Shown: positions 1 through 7,840 of the stretch, piece after piece
How positions within the stretch are numbered: the first letter of the stretch is position 1
Layout: each line of letters starts with the position of its first letter
Assembly (NCBI GenBank): GCA_002424545.1
Contig: DIKL01000086.1
Coordinates: 1 to 11,879, forward strand
Length of the DNA: 11,879 nt
Direction: 5' to 3'
From: Syntrophaceae bacterium UBA5619
GTDB taxonomy: Bacteria; Desulfobacterota; Syntrophia; Syntrophales; UBA5619
The notes under the pieces: generated by a model
The model's database searches: none
The model's input: only the letters and a program-made list of their open reading frames with translations
Told to the model about the DNA's origin: nothing
Position numbers and translations under genes: made by a program

Positions 1-102
1 AATCTCCTAATGGAAAATCTGGGATTATACAACAAATACTGCACCGAAATTTCCACCGAAAAATCCCCTCAAATTTGGCCTGACTGTAATTACCTGCATA
101 AA
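1..102 (-). promoter_or_regulatory. Putative CRISPR leader (5' part), downstream of cas2
   Basis: This AT-rich stretch follows the cas2 stop and has no reading frame of note. In type I-E loci the leader and array usually lie directly beyond cas2, so it is probably the leader, with the first repeat beyond the left edge. Read on the minus strand it holds a perfect TATAAT hexamer (positions 29-24), a good -10 candidate for pre-crRNA transcription away from cas2, although no matching TTGACA-like -35 is present at normal spacing. It also carries a tandem TTTCGGTG motif. No CRISPR repeat or spacer is inside the window, so the leader call rests on position and composition. A match to the IHF consensus was sought and not found. 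Confidence 0.5.
42..61 (-). repeat. Short direct repeat in the putative leader
   Basis: The octamer CACCGAAA on the plus strand (TTTCGGTG on minus) occurs at 42-49 and 54-61, with a 12-bp period. It lies just upstream of the TATAAT on the minus strand. It could be a protein-binding or leader-motor motif for spacer integration, but chance cannot be excluded. Confidence 0.35.
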
Positions 103-1311
<1,209 letters not shown>

Positions 1312-1315
<4 letters not shown>

Positions 1316-1422
1316 TTTTTCAGCAAAATATTCCTGCTCTCCGGTTCGCTAAGGTAATTCTCCGGCGAGACAAGCTGCTTGCCCTCCCTCTCTTCAATTT
1401 CTTTCCGAATAAATTCGCTTAT
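1312..1422 (-). pseudogene. C-terminal remnant of a Bro-N/antirepressor-like gene, before cas1
   Basis: Immediately before cas1 the minus strand encodes 36 residues (ISEFIRKEIEEREGKQLV, then SPENYLSEPESRNILLKK) followed by TGA, which overlaps the cas1 start as ATGA. A TAG at 1425-1423 cuts the frame upstream and no start codon lies within it, so it is a tail without its body. The charged helix followed by G-K-x-V-x-S-x-ENYL resembles the C-terminal end of Bro-N domain proteins of the phage-antirepressor/DinD-like kind; that assignment is from memory of the family and is tentative. Part of this tail is repeated before fic (2587-2615). The stop/start overlap suggests the intact ancestor was translationally coupled to cas1. 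Confidence 0.5.
1331..1359. repeat. 29-bp direct repeat, copy B (between fic and cas1)
   Basis: This stretch matches 2587-2615 at 27 of 29 positions. The first 18 bases (TTCCTGCTCTCCGGTTCG on plus) and the last eight (AGGTAATT) are identical; the differences are at 1349 and 1351. On the minus strand it encodes NYLSEPESR plus flanking bases. The two copies bracket the fic gene. Confidence 0.9.
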
Positions 1423-1468
1423 CTACGGCAAGTATTCGCAGACAAGGGAACGGTGCCCAGACCGTTTG

Positions 1469-1509
1469 TTACCTAATATATTACCTATTAACTACAGTTA
1501 TTACCTAAT
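1469..1509. repeat. Cluster of TTACCTAAT-type direct repeats at the fic 3' end
   Basis: Three near-identical nonamers lie at 1469-1477 (TTACCTAAT), 1481-1489 (TTACCTATT) and 1501-1509 (TTACCTAAT). The last overlaps the fic stop codon. Between the second and third is an imperfect palindrome, TAACTACAGTTA (1489-1500). The arrangement could be an operator, a recombination scar or a fortuitous AT-rich tract. A weak hairpin (AACGGT/ACCGTT, 1449-1466) follows on the transcript but lacks a U tract. Confidence 0.4.
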
Positions 1510-2569
1510 TCCCGATTTTGTTCCACTTTGCGTTTTTGCCGCGTCCCAGACATCCAACGACTCCCTGACCCTGGAGATCCTTAAGCACCCTGCGGATCAT
1601 ATCAATCCCGACGCCGGGACATTCCCGTTGGATGTCGCCGACGCTGAAATCGCCGGCAAAGCCTTTGATTGCGTCCCGTATCAACGATGTCTTCTCTCCT
1701 CTTGGCCTCGGCAGACTGCCCAACCTTTCTTCGAATTCCCTGTACGCGCTCTTGAGGATGAAACTGATGAAGTTGATGTAATGCCAAGGGTTGTGCCTGC
1801 CTTCATGCCAACCTTCGGAACTCATATTCAAGGTTTCGTAATACCTTTGTTTGTTCTGCTCGATCAGACGTTCGAGGCTGATGAACCTTCCGACCTCGAT
1901 CCCCAGTTGATAACACTGTAGAAGCATCAGCAGCCTCGATACTCTGCCGTTTCCGTCCCGGAATGGGTGGATGCATAAAAAATCCAGGTTGAACGCCGCC
2001 ATCGCTATGATCGGAGGCACCTTTGCTTCACCGATGCAGTCGCGCCATGAATCTATCAGCGCTTTCATACAGACAGGGGTTTTATCCGCTGCAACGGTTC
2101 GAAATCTGATGAGGGATGTGCCGTTCATTCGTTTTTCGATGATGTCGCTGTCTTTTTCTTTGTATTGACCGGCATCCCATATCTCGCCGCGTGTCAGACG
2201 GTGCAACTTCCGGCAGCTATCCTCCGTAATGGCCAGCTTTGGCCCCGCATCGTGGATGAGGTTGAGGGCTTCCCGATAGCCGCGAACCTCTTCTTCCGAG
2301 CGGTCGTGAAGAAGCGATTTGCCGAAGATGATGGTGCCGATGCGTTTATGATCGACATCAACTCCTTCGATGCGGTTGGACGAAACCGCGCTCTCAATCA
2401 GGGCATGTTCTTTCAGGGATTTCAACCTTTGCGGCGACTGTCTTTTATAAAGATCCTGTTTCCCTTTCGCTTCACCGATGTCGGCCAGATACCAGGAAGT
2501 TGCTATGGGGACGGCGTCGAGACCCGACGAGAACTGTTTTAAGGTCATCATATCAGCACCATTACTCAT
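1505..2569 (-). CDS. Fic family protein (class II, probable AMPylase) inside the cas operon
   Basis: This 354-aa protein has a Fic_N-like N-terminus, a Fic core and a C-terminal winged-helix-like region. The catalytic motif HPFRDGNGRVSR is complete (H201, F203, D205, N207, R209, R212). Fic enzymes with this motif typically transfer AMP from ATP to a Ser, Thr or Tyr hydroxyl. An inhibitory helix motif S64-NRI-E68-G69 precedes the core, as in class II Fic proteins, where the glutamate blocks productive ATP binding. The enzyme should therefore be autoinhibited and need relief. Residues about 295-350 (SLIRDAIKGFAGDFSVGDIQ, then PGVGIDMIRRVLKDLQGQG) look like a DNA-binding winged helix. The ATG at 2569 has no well-spaced ribosome binding site but overlaps the TGA of a 25-codon frame (2643-2566). 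M7 and M8 are alternative starts. It lies in the same orientation between cas6e and cas1. The target is unknown. Confidence 0.93.
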   Translation of the reverse strand: MSNGADMMTLKQFSSGLDAVPIATSWYLADIGEAKGKQDLYKRQSPQRLKSLKEHALIESAVSSNRIEGVDVDHKRIGTIIFGKSLLHDRSEEEVRGYREALNLIHDAGPKLAITEDSCRKLHRLTRGEIWDAGQYKEKDSDIIEKRMNGTSLIRFRTVAADKTPVCMKALIDSWRDCIGEAKVPPIIAMAAFNLDFLCIHPFRDGNGRVSRLLMLLQCYQLGIEVGRFISLERLIEQNKQRYYETLNMSSEGWHEGRHNPWHYINFISFILKSAYREFEERLGSLPRPRGEKTSLIRDAIKGFAGDFSVGDIQRECPGVGIDMIRRVLKDLQGQGVVGCLGRGKNAKWNKIGN

Positions 2570-2615
2570 TCCATGGTTTCAGTCGTTTCCTGCTCTCCGG
2601 TTCGGTCAGGTAATT
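2562..2615 (-). pseudogene. Second C-terminal tail remnant of a Bro-N-like gene, before fic
   Basis: In one minus-strand frame this segment reads NYLTEPESRKRLKPWNE then TAA, with the stop inside the fic start region (ATGAGTAA). It parallels the tail before cas1 (NYLSEPESRNILLKK). The two nucleotide differences in the shared 29 bp give one synonymous change (Leu) and one Ser/Thr change, the pattern expected of diverged coding paralogues. Upstream the frame is closed by a TAA about two codons before Asn, so only a scrap remains. A 25-codon frame (2643-2566) in a second reading frame also crosses the segment and ends ATGA at the fic start. Whether that frame is translated as a leader peptide is unknown. 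Confidence 0.45.
2587..2615. repeat. 29-bp direct repeat, copy A (between cas6e and fic)
   Basis: This is the partner of 1331-1359 (27 of 29 identical), with differences at 2605 and 2607. It lies 17 bp upstream of the fic start, while copy B lies 15 bp upstream of the cas1 start. The two genes therefore share an almost identical 5' flank. Confidence 0.9.
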
Positions 2616-2722
2616 TCCTTACAAAATGACCCGGCCCCATCATCAATCACAAACCACCATTCGTTGTTTTGAAACGTTTTGCGGATACCGCTGCCTCGAA
2701 AAAGAGCTCTCTTGTTTTCCAT
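2606..2722 (-). pseudogene. Truncated 5' end of a Bro-N domain (antirepressor-like) gene
   Basis: This 38-codon frame starts with an ATG preceded by a good GGGAG site about eight bases away, 32 bp after the cas6e stop. Residues 4-28 include LFRGSGIRKTF and NNEWWFVIDD. The IRKTF-x4-EWWFVI pattern is the classic start of Bro-N domain proteins (phage antirepressors, DinD-like proteins). Similarity ends abruptly after VIDD, where the normal protein continues for 200 or more residues. Here it runs through GAGSFCKEIT to a TGA inside repeat copy A. It is therefore probably a deletion remnant whose 3' end is represented by the tail fragments. Its translation could still feed ribosomes towards fic. 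Confidence 0.6.
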
Positions 2723-2754
2723 GGTGCTCTCTCCCGTTTTAGAAATTGGCATGA

Positions 2755-3360
2755 TCATGCCTTCGCTAACGAAAGGAGACCGCAACCAAAAGCCTTGGCG
2801 GGACCGATGCCCTTTTGGATCAATTCCATTACGGCTTCCGGCTCCTCAACTTTCAAGACGCCTTGAAAGCGAACCGGCTGGATTTTCCCGGCCCGGTCTT
2901 CCCCGTTTTTCCTGAATTTTATCGGAAATACAGGATCTATGACAAGCATCTCAAGTGATGCGGCGTTCTGAAGCTTACGCTCTATCCAGGACCGCTGTTC
3001 CTCTTCGCGGATAAGAGGTACGCGACATTTCTTCGTTTCGCCGTCCGCATCTTTACGCCCCATTTCATCACTGATTGTTTTTACCGGGTTGGCAATCAAC
3101 ATAAAACGTAACCGCTGTCTTGGGCTAAACAGCAGCGGATATTCCTTGCACGCCAGTATTTGCACCATAATTGATGATCGTTCCGGTTCTCTGACCGATT
3201 GCATCAGAATCTCGGCATGATCCCGATCCGAATGCCCGACACGAAAAAGAAAATCACGGCCGGCATCCTCATTTTCCGGAAACAGCGTCCACAATGCCCG
3301 GTGGATCTCATAGGGATTGCGGCAGGTAGAATCTTTTATCAGTATTTTAGTCAGATACAT
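2755..3360 (-). CDS. cas6e: Cas6e, pre-crRNA endoribonuclease of type I-E Cascade
   Basis: This 201-aa protein is close to the E. coli CasE length (199 aa). It starts MYLTKILIKD and has H20 in NPYEIHRALWTLFP, the position of the E. coli catalytic histidine. It ends with the glycine-rich loop GIGPAKAFGCG (184-194) that marks the RAMP fold. It cleaves repeat hairpins in pre-crRNA and stays bound to the crRNA 3' end within Cascade. The frame is open to 3426, but GGAGG at 3370-3366, five bases before the ATG at 3360, fixes the start. Unlike the tightly overlapping genes upstream, it is separated from cas5e by 138 bp. The fic segment follows instead of cas1. Confidence 0.95.
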   Translation of the reverse strand: MYLTKILIKDSTCRNPYEIHRALWTLFPENEDAGRDFLFRVGHSDRDHAEILMQSVREPERSSIMVQILACKEYPLLFSPRQRLRFMLIANPVKTISDEMGRKDADGETKKCRVPLIREEEQRSWIERKLQNAASLEMLVIDPVFPIKFRKNGEDRAGKIQPVRFQGVLKVEEPEAVMELIQKGIGPAKAFGCGLLSLAKA

Positions 3361-3502
3361 GTTCACCTCCGTGGATATAGCGGTTGTGCCCGGCAAATTG
3401 GCGCGGTTGATGAGTCCAAGGAGCAATCCCTGATTGCTTCATAGGCATGACCGCCCAGAGTAACAGTGCCCGACGGATGGTTCGGGAGAGATAGAGACTC
3501 AT
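3347..3502 (-). CDS. Small 51-aa ORF overlapping the ends of cas5e and cas6e
   Basis: This frame begins with an ATG that overlaps the cas5e stop (ATGA), reads MSLYLSRTIRRALLLWAV and continues for 51 codons, ending 14 bp inside cas6e. The opening MSLYLSR is reminiscent of the start of many Cas6e proteins, and the 4-bp overlap is what cas5e/cas6e usually show. It could therefore be the vestige of an earlier cas6e start, followed by unrelated sequence. The rest (HQPRQFAGHNRYIHGGEH) resembles nothing I recognise. It may be untranslated or may only couple cas5e to cas6e. Confidence 0.25.
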   Translation of the reverse strand: MSLYLSRTIRRALLLWAVMPMKQSGIAPWTHQPRQFAGHNRYIHGGEHVSD

Positions 3503-4293
3503 GAAATCCTCCAAGAGATCGAGTTGACATCAATCTCAATGCGCTTGCATCTGCGAAAGTCGTAGAAGCGGAGTTGATTCAGTCGCATGGCATCCTGCCG
3601 TTCATAGTCACCGTCAGAACACTCAAACCATGCCAAAAGCTTTGGTGCCCGTTTGCCTTTTTGGATGGCTTTACGCTCCTTGGTGGATAGGGGGGCGGAC
3701 CAAGGCTCTGTGCAAAGAGCACTCTTGATGTCTTGATATTCGTTCGCCAACCGGTCGAAAATCGGGCGAGAAGGCACGCAACTTTTCCGTCCAAGATAAA
3801 GCGGCCACTTGGGGCGCTCCAAATGGCTCTTGAAAGTTTCAAGAAGATCGTGGTTATCTGCTTGATGCACAGGCTTTACAGACAGAGCAACAAGAAATGC
3901 TGCATCGTGCAGGTAGTCGCGCCAAGTGATTTCAGTGTGCGGCGGCTCATTCTCAGCCTTATTAGGCGTCGTCCCACTACGAGATAATCCCGTCTTCATC
4001 TTTCCATCTGCCTGCCAATGTCGCCCTTGGACAGTATGATAATCCGTCTCGATCATTCCAGGCCGATCAATCCTAACACCAAAATTCAAGACGTTATCCC
4101 ACTGTTCTAACCTCATGTCGGGCTGGTCATCCGACCGCCAATCAGGGCGAAGTATCCCCGCGGCGCATCCGAGAAGGCCGATTATCGCGGACTTCGTCGG
4201 TTCCGGTCCTGTGTCTCTGCGCGACCAGCGCGAACGCAAACCCCAGCTTTGTAAGGGACCTTCCAAGCGAAGAAATAGAATTTGCTCAGACAT
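3499..4293 (-). CDS. cas5e: Cas5e (CasD), type I-E Cascade subunit
   Basis: This 264-aa RAMP protein begins MSEQILFLRLEGPLQSWG, the hallmark Cas5 N-terminus (E. coli: LRLAGPMQAWG). PTKSAIIGLLGCAAGI (32-47) and WPLYLGRKSCVPSRPIF (163-179) are further family motifs. Cas5e binds the crRNA 5' handle and caps the Cas7 filament next to Cas8e. The start at 4293 follows AGGAG with seven-base spacing and overlaps the end of cas7e by 8 bp; the longer open frame upstream (to 4338) lies inside cas7e. It is somewhat longer than E. coli CasD (about 224 aa), with extra residues around 95-125 and 200-235. Confidence 0.95.
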   Translation of the reverse strand: MSEQILFLRLEGPLQSWGLRSRWSRRDTGPEPTKSAIIGLLGCAAGILRPDWRSDDQPDMRLEQWDNVLNFGVRIDRPGMIETDYHTVQGRHWQADGKMKTGLSRSGTTPNKAENEPPHTEITWRDYLHDAAFLVALSVKPVHQADNHDLLETFKSHLERPKWPLYLGRKSCVPSRPIFDRLANEYQDIKSALCTEPWSAPLSTKERKAIQKGKRAPKLLAWFECSDGDYERQDAMRLNQLRFYDFRRCKRIEIDVNSISWRIS

Positions 4294-5614
4294 CTTTTTT
4301 CTCCTGAGGGCATCCAAGAGCCCCTCTAAGTCCTGCAATAAGATCTTGGACTGTATCTACAGAATTGACAGGTGCGGAGTCGAGTTCATCAAGTGACGTT
4401 CCTATCTTCCTTCCTCCGGTAAATAGTAACCGATTTACCGCGCTGCGGCAGAAAGCTGTTGTAATACGGTTTGCCTCTTTGATAAGGCGTGTTGCAGACT
4501 CAATAGGTAAGTCCACATGCTGAATTTGGCCGTTATCCAAGAACGTTTCTTCGTTCTTGGGATCGACCGGCTTCGCAAAGGCGTCGGTGTAACTGACAGG
4601 CACGTGGCTATCACGAATCTCTACCAACACGAGCGCTGGAAGCGAGGGGGTCGCCATGGAGTTGAACTTCCCGGTGGGTCGCTCGAAGATCGCGGCTTTG
4701 AGGAGGCCTATCACGGCATTGCAGGCACGATTCTTCGCTTTCTTCTGATCTTCGTCAGTGACTTGTAGCCTATTATTGATCGCTTTGCCAGTTAGGTTGT
4801 CGGTTAAGGCATCGAAATCCATATTGAAGTAACTATAGAAGCAGGCTGATGTGAACTCGGCATCGCCCATTCCGTCCGTGCCAGTTTCCAGCTTCTCTTC
4901 CGCACCAAAGGCATCACGATACCAATCCAGCCGTTTGTCACGCCGGTCATCCACGCGGGTCCAGAGATCGAATTCACGAGTAAATTCGTGAGTGCTTATG
5001 GCATGGGCAAACTGGCTGCTGGCCTCTATGTTGTGCATAAGATCACTGGTTATCATTCTGCCAAAAAGCGCCATGTCGATAGGGATTCCTGCCCAGCCTA
5101 AGCCCGCAGGTTTCAATACAATCTTAGGATCAAAGTCCTTTTTCCTGTCGGTCCCCGCCCAGTCTTTAATACCTTCTGCCAAAGTGTCGAGTTCTCTTTC
5201 CCGCCAGAACACGCTCTGCGCCGTCTTCAACCTATCTTTCGATGCTTCCGATTTATCCACTTCTTGACTCTTTGTTTTGTCATCCCAATCTGGAGATGAG
5301 GTGTCGCCTCCCCCTCTTTTGATCACTTTCTTCAACAGCCCCTTGAGGTTGATCTTTTCGTCCGGAGACAGGGTGACTCCTTTGTTTAACACCCTCCGAA
5401 TGACCTCGTCTGGCATTGAGGTTGTGTGCATTCCAAGTTCCTTGTCTACCTCGTCGCGGAACGTCTTCGACGTACGGTAGGCCCGTTTGAGGCATTGGCT
5501 CGAAATGCGGGCACGGCGATACCCGCCGAAATATGCGCTCTTGGGGCTTCCTGACTCGTCACGGTTGAGATTGCTTGGAGCATGATTCTGAATAATATGC
5601 ACTTCAATCAGCAT
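4286..5614 (-). CDS. cas7e: Cas7e (CasC/Cse4), Cascade backbone subunit
   Basis: This 442-aa protein starts MLIEVHIIQNHAPSNLNRDE and continues YFGGYRRARISSQCLKRAYR, clearly the CasC N-terminus. It also has GIPIDMALFGRM (177-187), then EASSQFAHAISTHEF (197-211). Six copies of Cas7 normally line the crRNA. E. coli CasC has 363 residues. Part of the excess here is a charged insert at about 100-128 (GGGDTSSPDWDDKTK onward), which probably loops out of the filament. The start at 5614 has AGGAGG six bases upstream and overlaps the cse2 end by 11 bp. The longer open frame upstream lies inside cse2 and is not favoured. Confidence 0.96.
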   Translation of the reverse strand: MLIEVHIIQNHAPSNLNRDESGSPKSAYFGGYRRARISSQCLKRAYRTSKTFRDEVDKELGMHTTSMPDEVIRRVLNKGVTLSPDEKINLKGLLKKVIKRGGGDTSSPDWDDKTKSQEVDKSEASKDRLKTAQSVFWRERELDTLAEGIKDWAGTDRKKDFDPKIVLKPAGLGWAGIPIDMALFGRMITSDLMHNIEASSQFAHAISTHEFTREFDLWTRVDDRRDKRLDWYRDAFGAEEKLETGTDGMGDAEFTSACFYSYFNMDFDALTDNLTGKAINNRLQVTDEDQKKAKNRACNAVIGLLKAAIFERPTGKFNSMATPSLPALVLVEIRDSHVPVSYTDAFAKPVDPKNEETFLDNGQIQHVDLPIESATRLIKEANRITTAFCRSAVNRLLFTGGRKIGTSLDELDSAPVNSVDTVQDLIAGLRGALGCPQEKKDV

Positions 5615-6257
5615 TTTCGTCCTCCTCATCTTGAATGTCTTCAGTTTCTGTTTGCTCATCCAATGTCACAATATCGCTCTTACCTTTAGACGGGCTATAG
5701 AATGCCTTAGCCCAGCGTTCTTGAACGTATCGATTATCTGCTCGCCAGCCACGCAGGTCATGGGCGAGTTGAATGACATCAATAGGTACCTCTCCTGCGA
5801 CCAACATGCGCACCAGTCCGCACAGGCGATGCGCGAGTTCCCCCGTTCCATCCACCACCAGTTCAGCATCGAGAAGCGTACGAAATCGTTCATGCATACT
5901 GGGTGGTGGTTTTGGGGTCTGGCCCCTTTCAAGGTCAACCTGTCGGTCGCGATAAAAGATGGCTGGATTTTGCTCTGGAGCGCTTTCGCAGCAGTATCTT
6001 GCCCATGCCGCTCCAATGGAGCCTTGATGTTCATACTCCCGATGATGCTGCCCGCCTTGTATTCTCGCCGATGGGTATTGTGCAGCAAGGGTTGCCGTAA
6101 GGAAATCGGCTGGATGAGTACTGATACTGGCGAACCATTGACAATTCCGGCTTGCGGCAAGTCGCTGCCCGCAGGCCCGTCGCAGAGCGGCGAGAGTGCC
6201 GGTACCCTCGTACTTAAGCAAGTATAGGTATCTGATAAACGGGTCTTCCTTTTTCAT
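5604..6257 (-). CDS. cse2: Cse2 (CasB), small subunit of type I-E Cascade
   Basis: This 217-aa helical protein sits between cas8e and cas7e, where I-E loci encode Cse2. The regions TLAALRRACGQ (21-31), MHERFRTLLDA (121-131) and ELAHRLCGLVRML (140-152) fit the family. Two Cse2 copies normally form the belly of Cascade and stabilise the displaced strand. E. coli CasB has 160 residues. The extra length is a proline- and histidine-containing stretch around 65-118 and an acidic tail (EQTETEDIQDEEDENAD). The codons of that tail also supply the cas7e ribosome binding site. The ATG at 6257 overlaps the cas8e stop as ATGA and has AGGAG eight bases upstream; the GTG at 6263 is too close to that site. 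Confidence 0.9.
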   Translation of the reverse strand: MKKEDPFIRYLYLLKYEGTGTLAALRRACGQRLAASRNCQWFASISTHPADFLTATLAAQYPSARIQGGQHHREYEHQGSIGAAWARYCCESAPEQNPAIFYRDRQVDLERGQTPKPPPSMHERFRTLLDAELVVDGTGELAHRLCGLVRMLVAGEVPIDVIQLAHDLRGWRADNRYVQERWAKAFYSPSKGKSDIVTLDEQTETEDIQDEEDENAD

Positions 6258-7840
6258 AGGCACTTCTCCTTTCCCGGCTTTGGTAAAAGATATTTCAGTC
6301 GTCCCTCAAACCAGTTGGTTGCATTAGCAATGCGAAAAAGACCATCAGCGGTGCGCCGCTGTGGGCCGGTCGCACGGGTGAATGCGTCGCGTGCCTCTCT
6401 GCGAATCACGTCCCAGAGTTCCTGTTCAGCCGCTTGGTCGCCACCCCCGAGAGCCTCCAGGTAAGTACCTGACAGGGGTAGCTCCAAACATTGCCAGAAG
6501 CGGCTAAGGGTGTCAATCTCAGCTCGATGCGTAGTCTTTCGTGCTGTTTTCTTTACCTCTGAAGGAGCGCGAATCATCCGTAACGCAGTCTGCAGAACAT
6601 CAGCAACCTTTTGCGTAATCCTAAACGTGTCGATTGCGCGTGCGGCAAACCGGCTATCTCGTGCCACTTCGGTTGGAAATATGAGGACCGATCGGAACCA
6701 TGTCCGAAACACCTTGTTCTTGCCTCCTTTATCAATGAAACCATACGCAGCAAATCGGATTACCCTCCCATCCATAATCCGCAATGCATTCGTTATCACC
6801 TCGGGCCGTGAACGAACTCGTTGCCCACGCAACACCTCTCCTTCTGATCCAACGAAGCACATGGGAACAAGGTCCCGCCAAAGTATGGCAGGAGTGCATG
6901 CACTCGTGGACCGGCCAAAATCCGGAAACAGGTCATTGGGGCGAATATGCCGAAGGCCCGTCGAATCAGTGATGACACCGGCATTGGGGTCCCGCCAGCC
7001 TCTAACGATCCCCCTTGCTAACGTTTTGCTGGCTCCAGAAATATTGACTGCCGTGGCGGTTGCTGAGGAAGCTTCGCTTCGTCTGAGATGGATTTGTCTT
7101 ACTGGCCATGTCCATCCTTGAGTGATTGTGGGTGATGCAGGAACGACTGCGGGATTATCAACTGGGGAGCGCCATAGCGGCCCGCCTTCAATTTCTTGCT
7201 GGACGGTTAAACGCCCGCTCGGTCTTGGCAAGTTGAATATTAAGGTTTCGAATACGGATTCCCCATACACGAGGATGTAAAGAGGCGGATCACCCCCGAT
7301 GGTACAGATATCTTTTGGCGCGTAATCAAAGCAGAATGGAAAGGTTGCGCACAGTTCTCGGGCTGCCTCCCCCTCATCAAGAGATGTCTCATTCTCAAAA
7401 TAATGATGCCAAAAAGTAATCTTCGTTCCACTCGGTATTGGGGCGATCATCTTCGCGATTTCATCGGATTTTCCATCGGCCGTGGACATCTGAAGGAATG
7501 GGTGTTTATCGGACCAAAGATCAAAGCCTTCCTCATAAGTTTCGAGATATTCTCTCAAAATTAGATCATTGAAGAAGCCTCTCTCGACCATCGCCCTCAT
7601 TTTGCCGACCGTTGGCCGCTTGCCAGCCATAGTATAAGCGTCTAATATAATTGTGATCAGTAATCGATGTAGACCGAACTCGATGAACGGTGAGGTGTGA
7701 GAGATACATCTGATTTCGTGGCTGCGGTGCAGGAGCTCCGTGATACCTACTTTTGGTTTTTTCGGTTCAGCCACATCATTACGCCAAGTGACCGGAATCC
7801 ACCGTTTGGAAAGAAGGTTGTAAGAGTGATGGCCTCTCAT
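6254..7840 (-). CDS. cas8e: Cas8e (CasA/Cse1), large subunit of type I-E Cascade
   Basis: This 528-aa protein lies between cas3 and cse2. Its N-terminus has NLLSKRWIPV (8-17), matching the family opening (E. coli: NLLIDNWIPV). FDLWSDKHPFLQ (106-117) corresponds to the conserved HPFMQ block, and WTWPVRQIHL (243-252) to the WQPRRIRL block. In the family this subunit reads the PAM, opens target DNA and recruits Cas3. No CxxC cysteine pair is visible. The start has GGAGG nearby (GGAGGTGAGAA ATG), and the ATG overlaps the cas3 stop by 4 bp. Length is close to E. coli CasA (502 aa). The subtype-specific middle and C-terminal four-helix bundle are diverged, as is usual for Cas8. Confidence 0.93.
   Translation of the reverse strand: MRGHHSYNLLSKRWIPVTWRNDVAEPKKPKVGITELLHRSHEIRCISHTSPFIEFGLHRLLITIILDAYTMAGKRPTVGKMRAMVERGFFNDLILREYLETYEEGFDLWSDKHPFLQMSTADGKSDEIAKMIAPIPSGTKITFWHHYFENETSLDEGEAARELCATFPFCFDYAPKDICTIGGDPPLYILVYGESVFETLIFNLPRPSGRLTVQQEIEGGPLWRSPVDNPAVVPASPTITQGWTWPVRQIHLRRSEASSATATAVNISGASKTLARGIVRGWRDPNAGVITDSTGLRHIRPNDLFPDFGRSTSACTPAILWRDLVPMCFVGSEGEVLRGQRVRSRPEVITNALRIMDGRVIRFAAYGFIDKGGKNKVFRTWFRSVLIFPTEVARDSRFAARAIDTFRITQKVADVLQTALRMIRAPSEVKKTARKTTHRAEIDTLSRFWQCLELPLSGTYLEALGGGDQAAEQELWDVIRREARDAFTRATGPQRRTADGLFRIANATNWFEGRLKYLLPKPGKEKCL

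Noticed and set aside
1449..1466. Hairpin AACGGT/ACCGTT after fic as a terminator
   Set aside because: The stem is only 6 bp and no U tract follows on the minus-strand transcript, so it is unlikely to stop transcription into cas1.
1331..2615. The 29-bp repeat pair as CRISPR repeats, given that I-E repeats are about 28-29 bp
   Set aside because: There are only two copies, 1.25 kb apart, with no GC-rich palindrome like I-E repeats, and the differences between copies fit a protein-coding tail.
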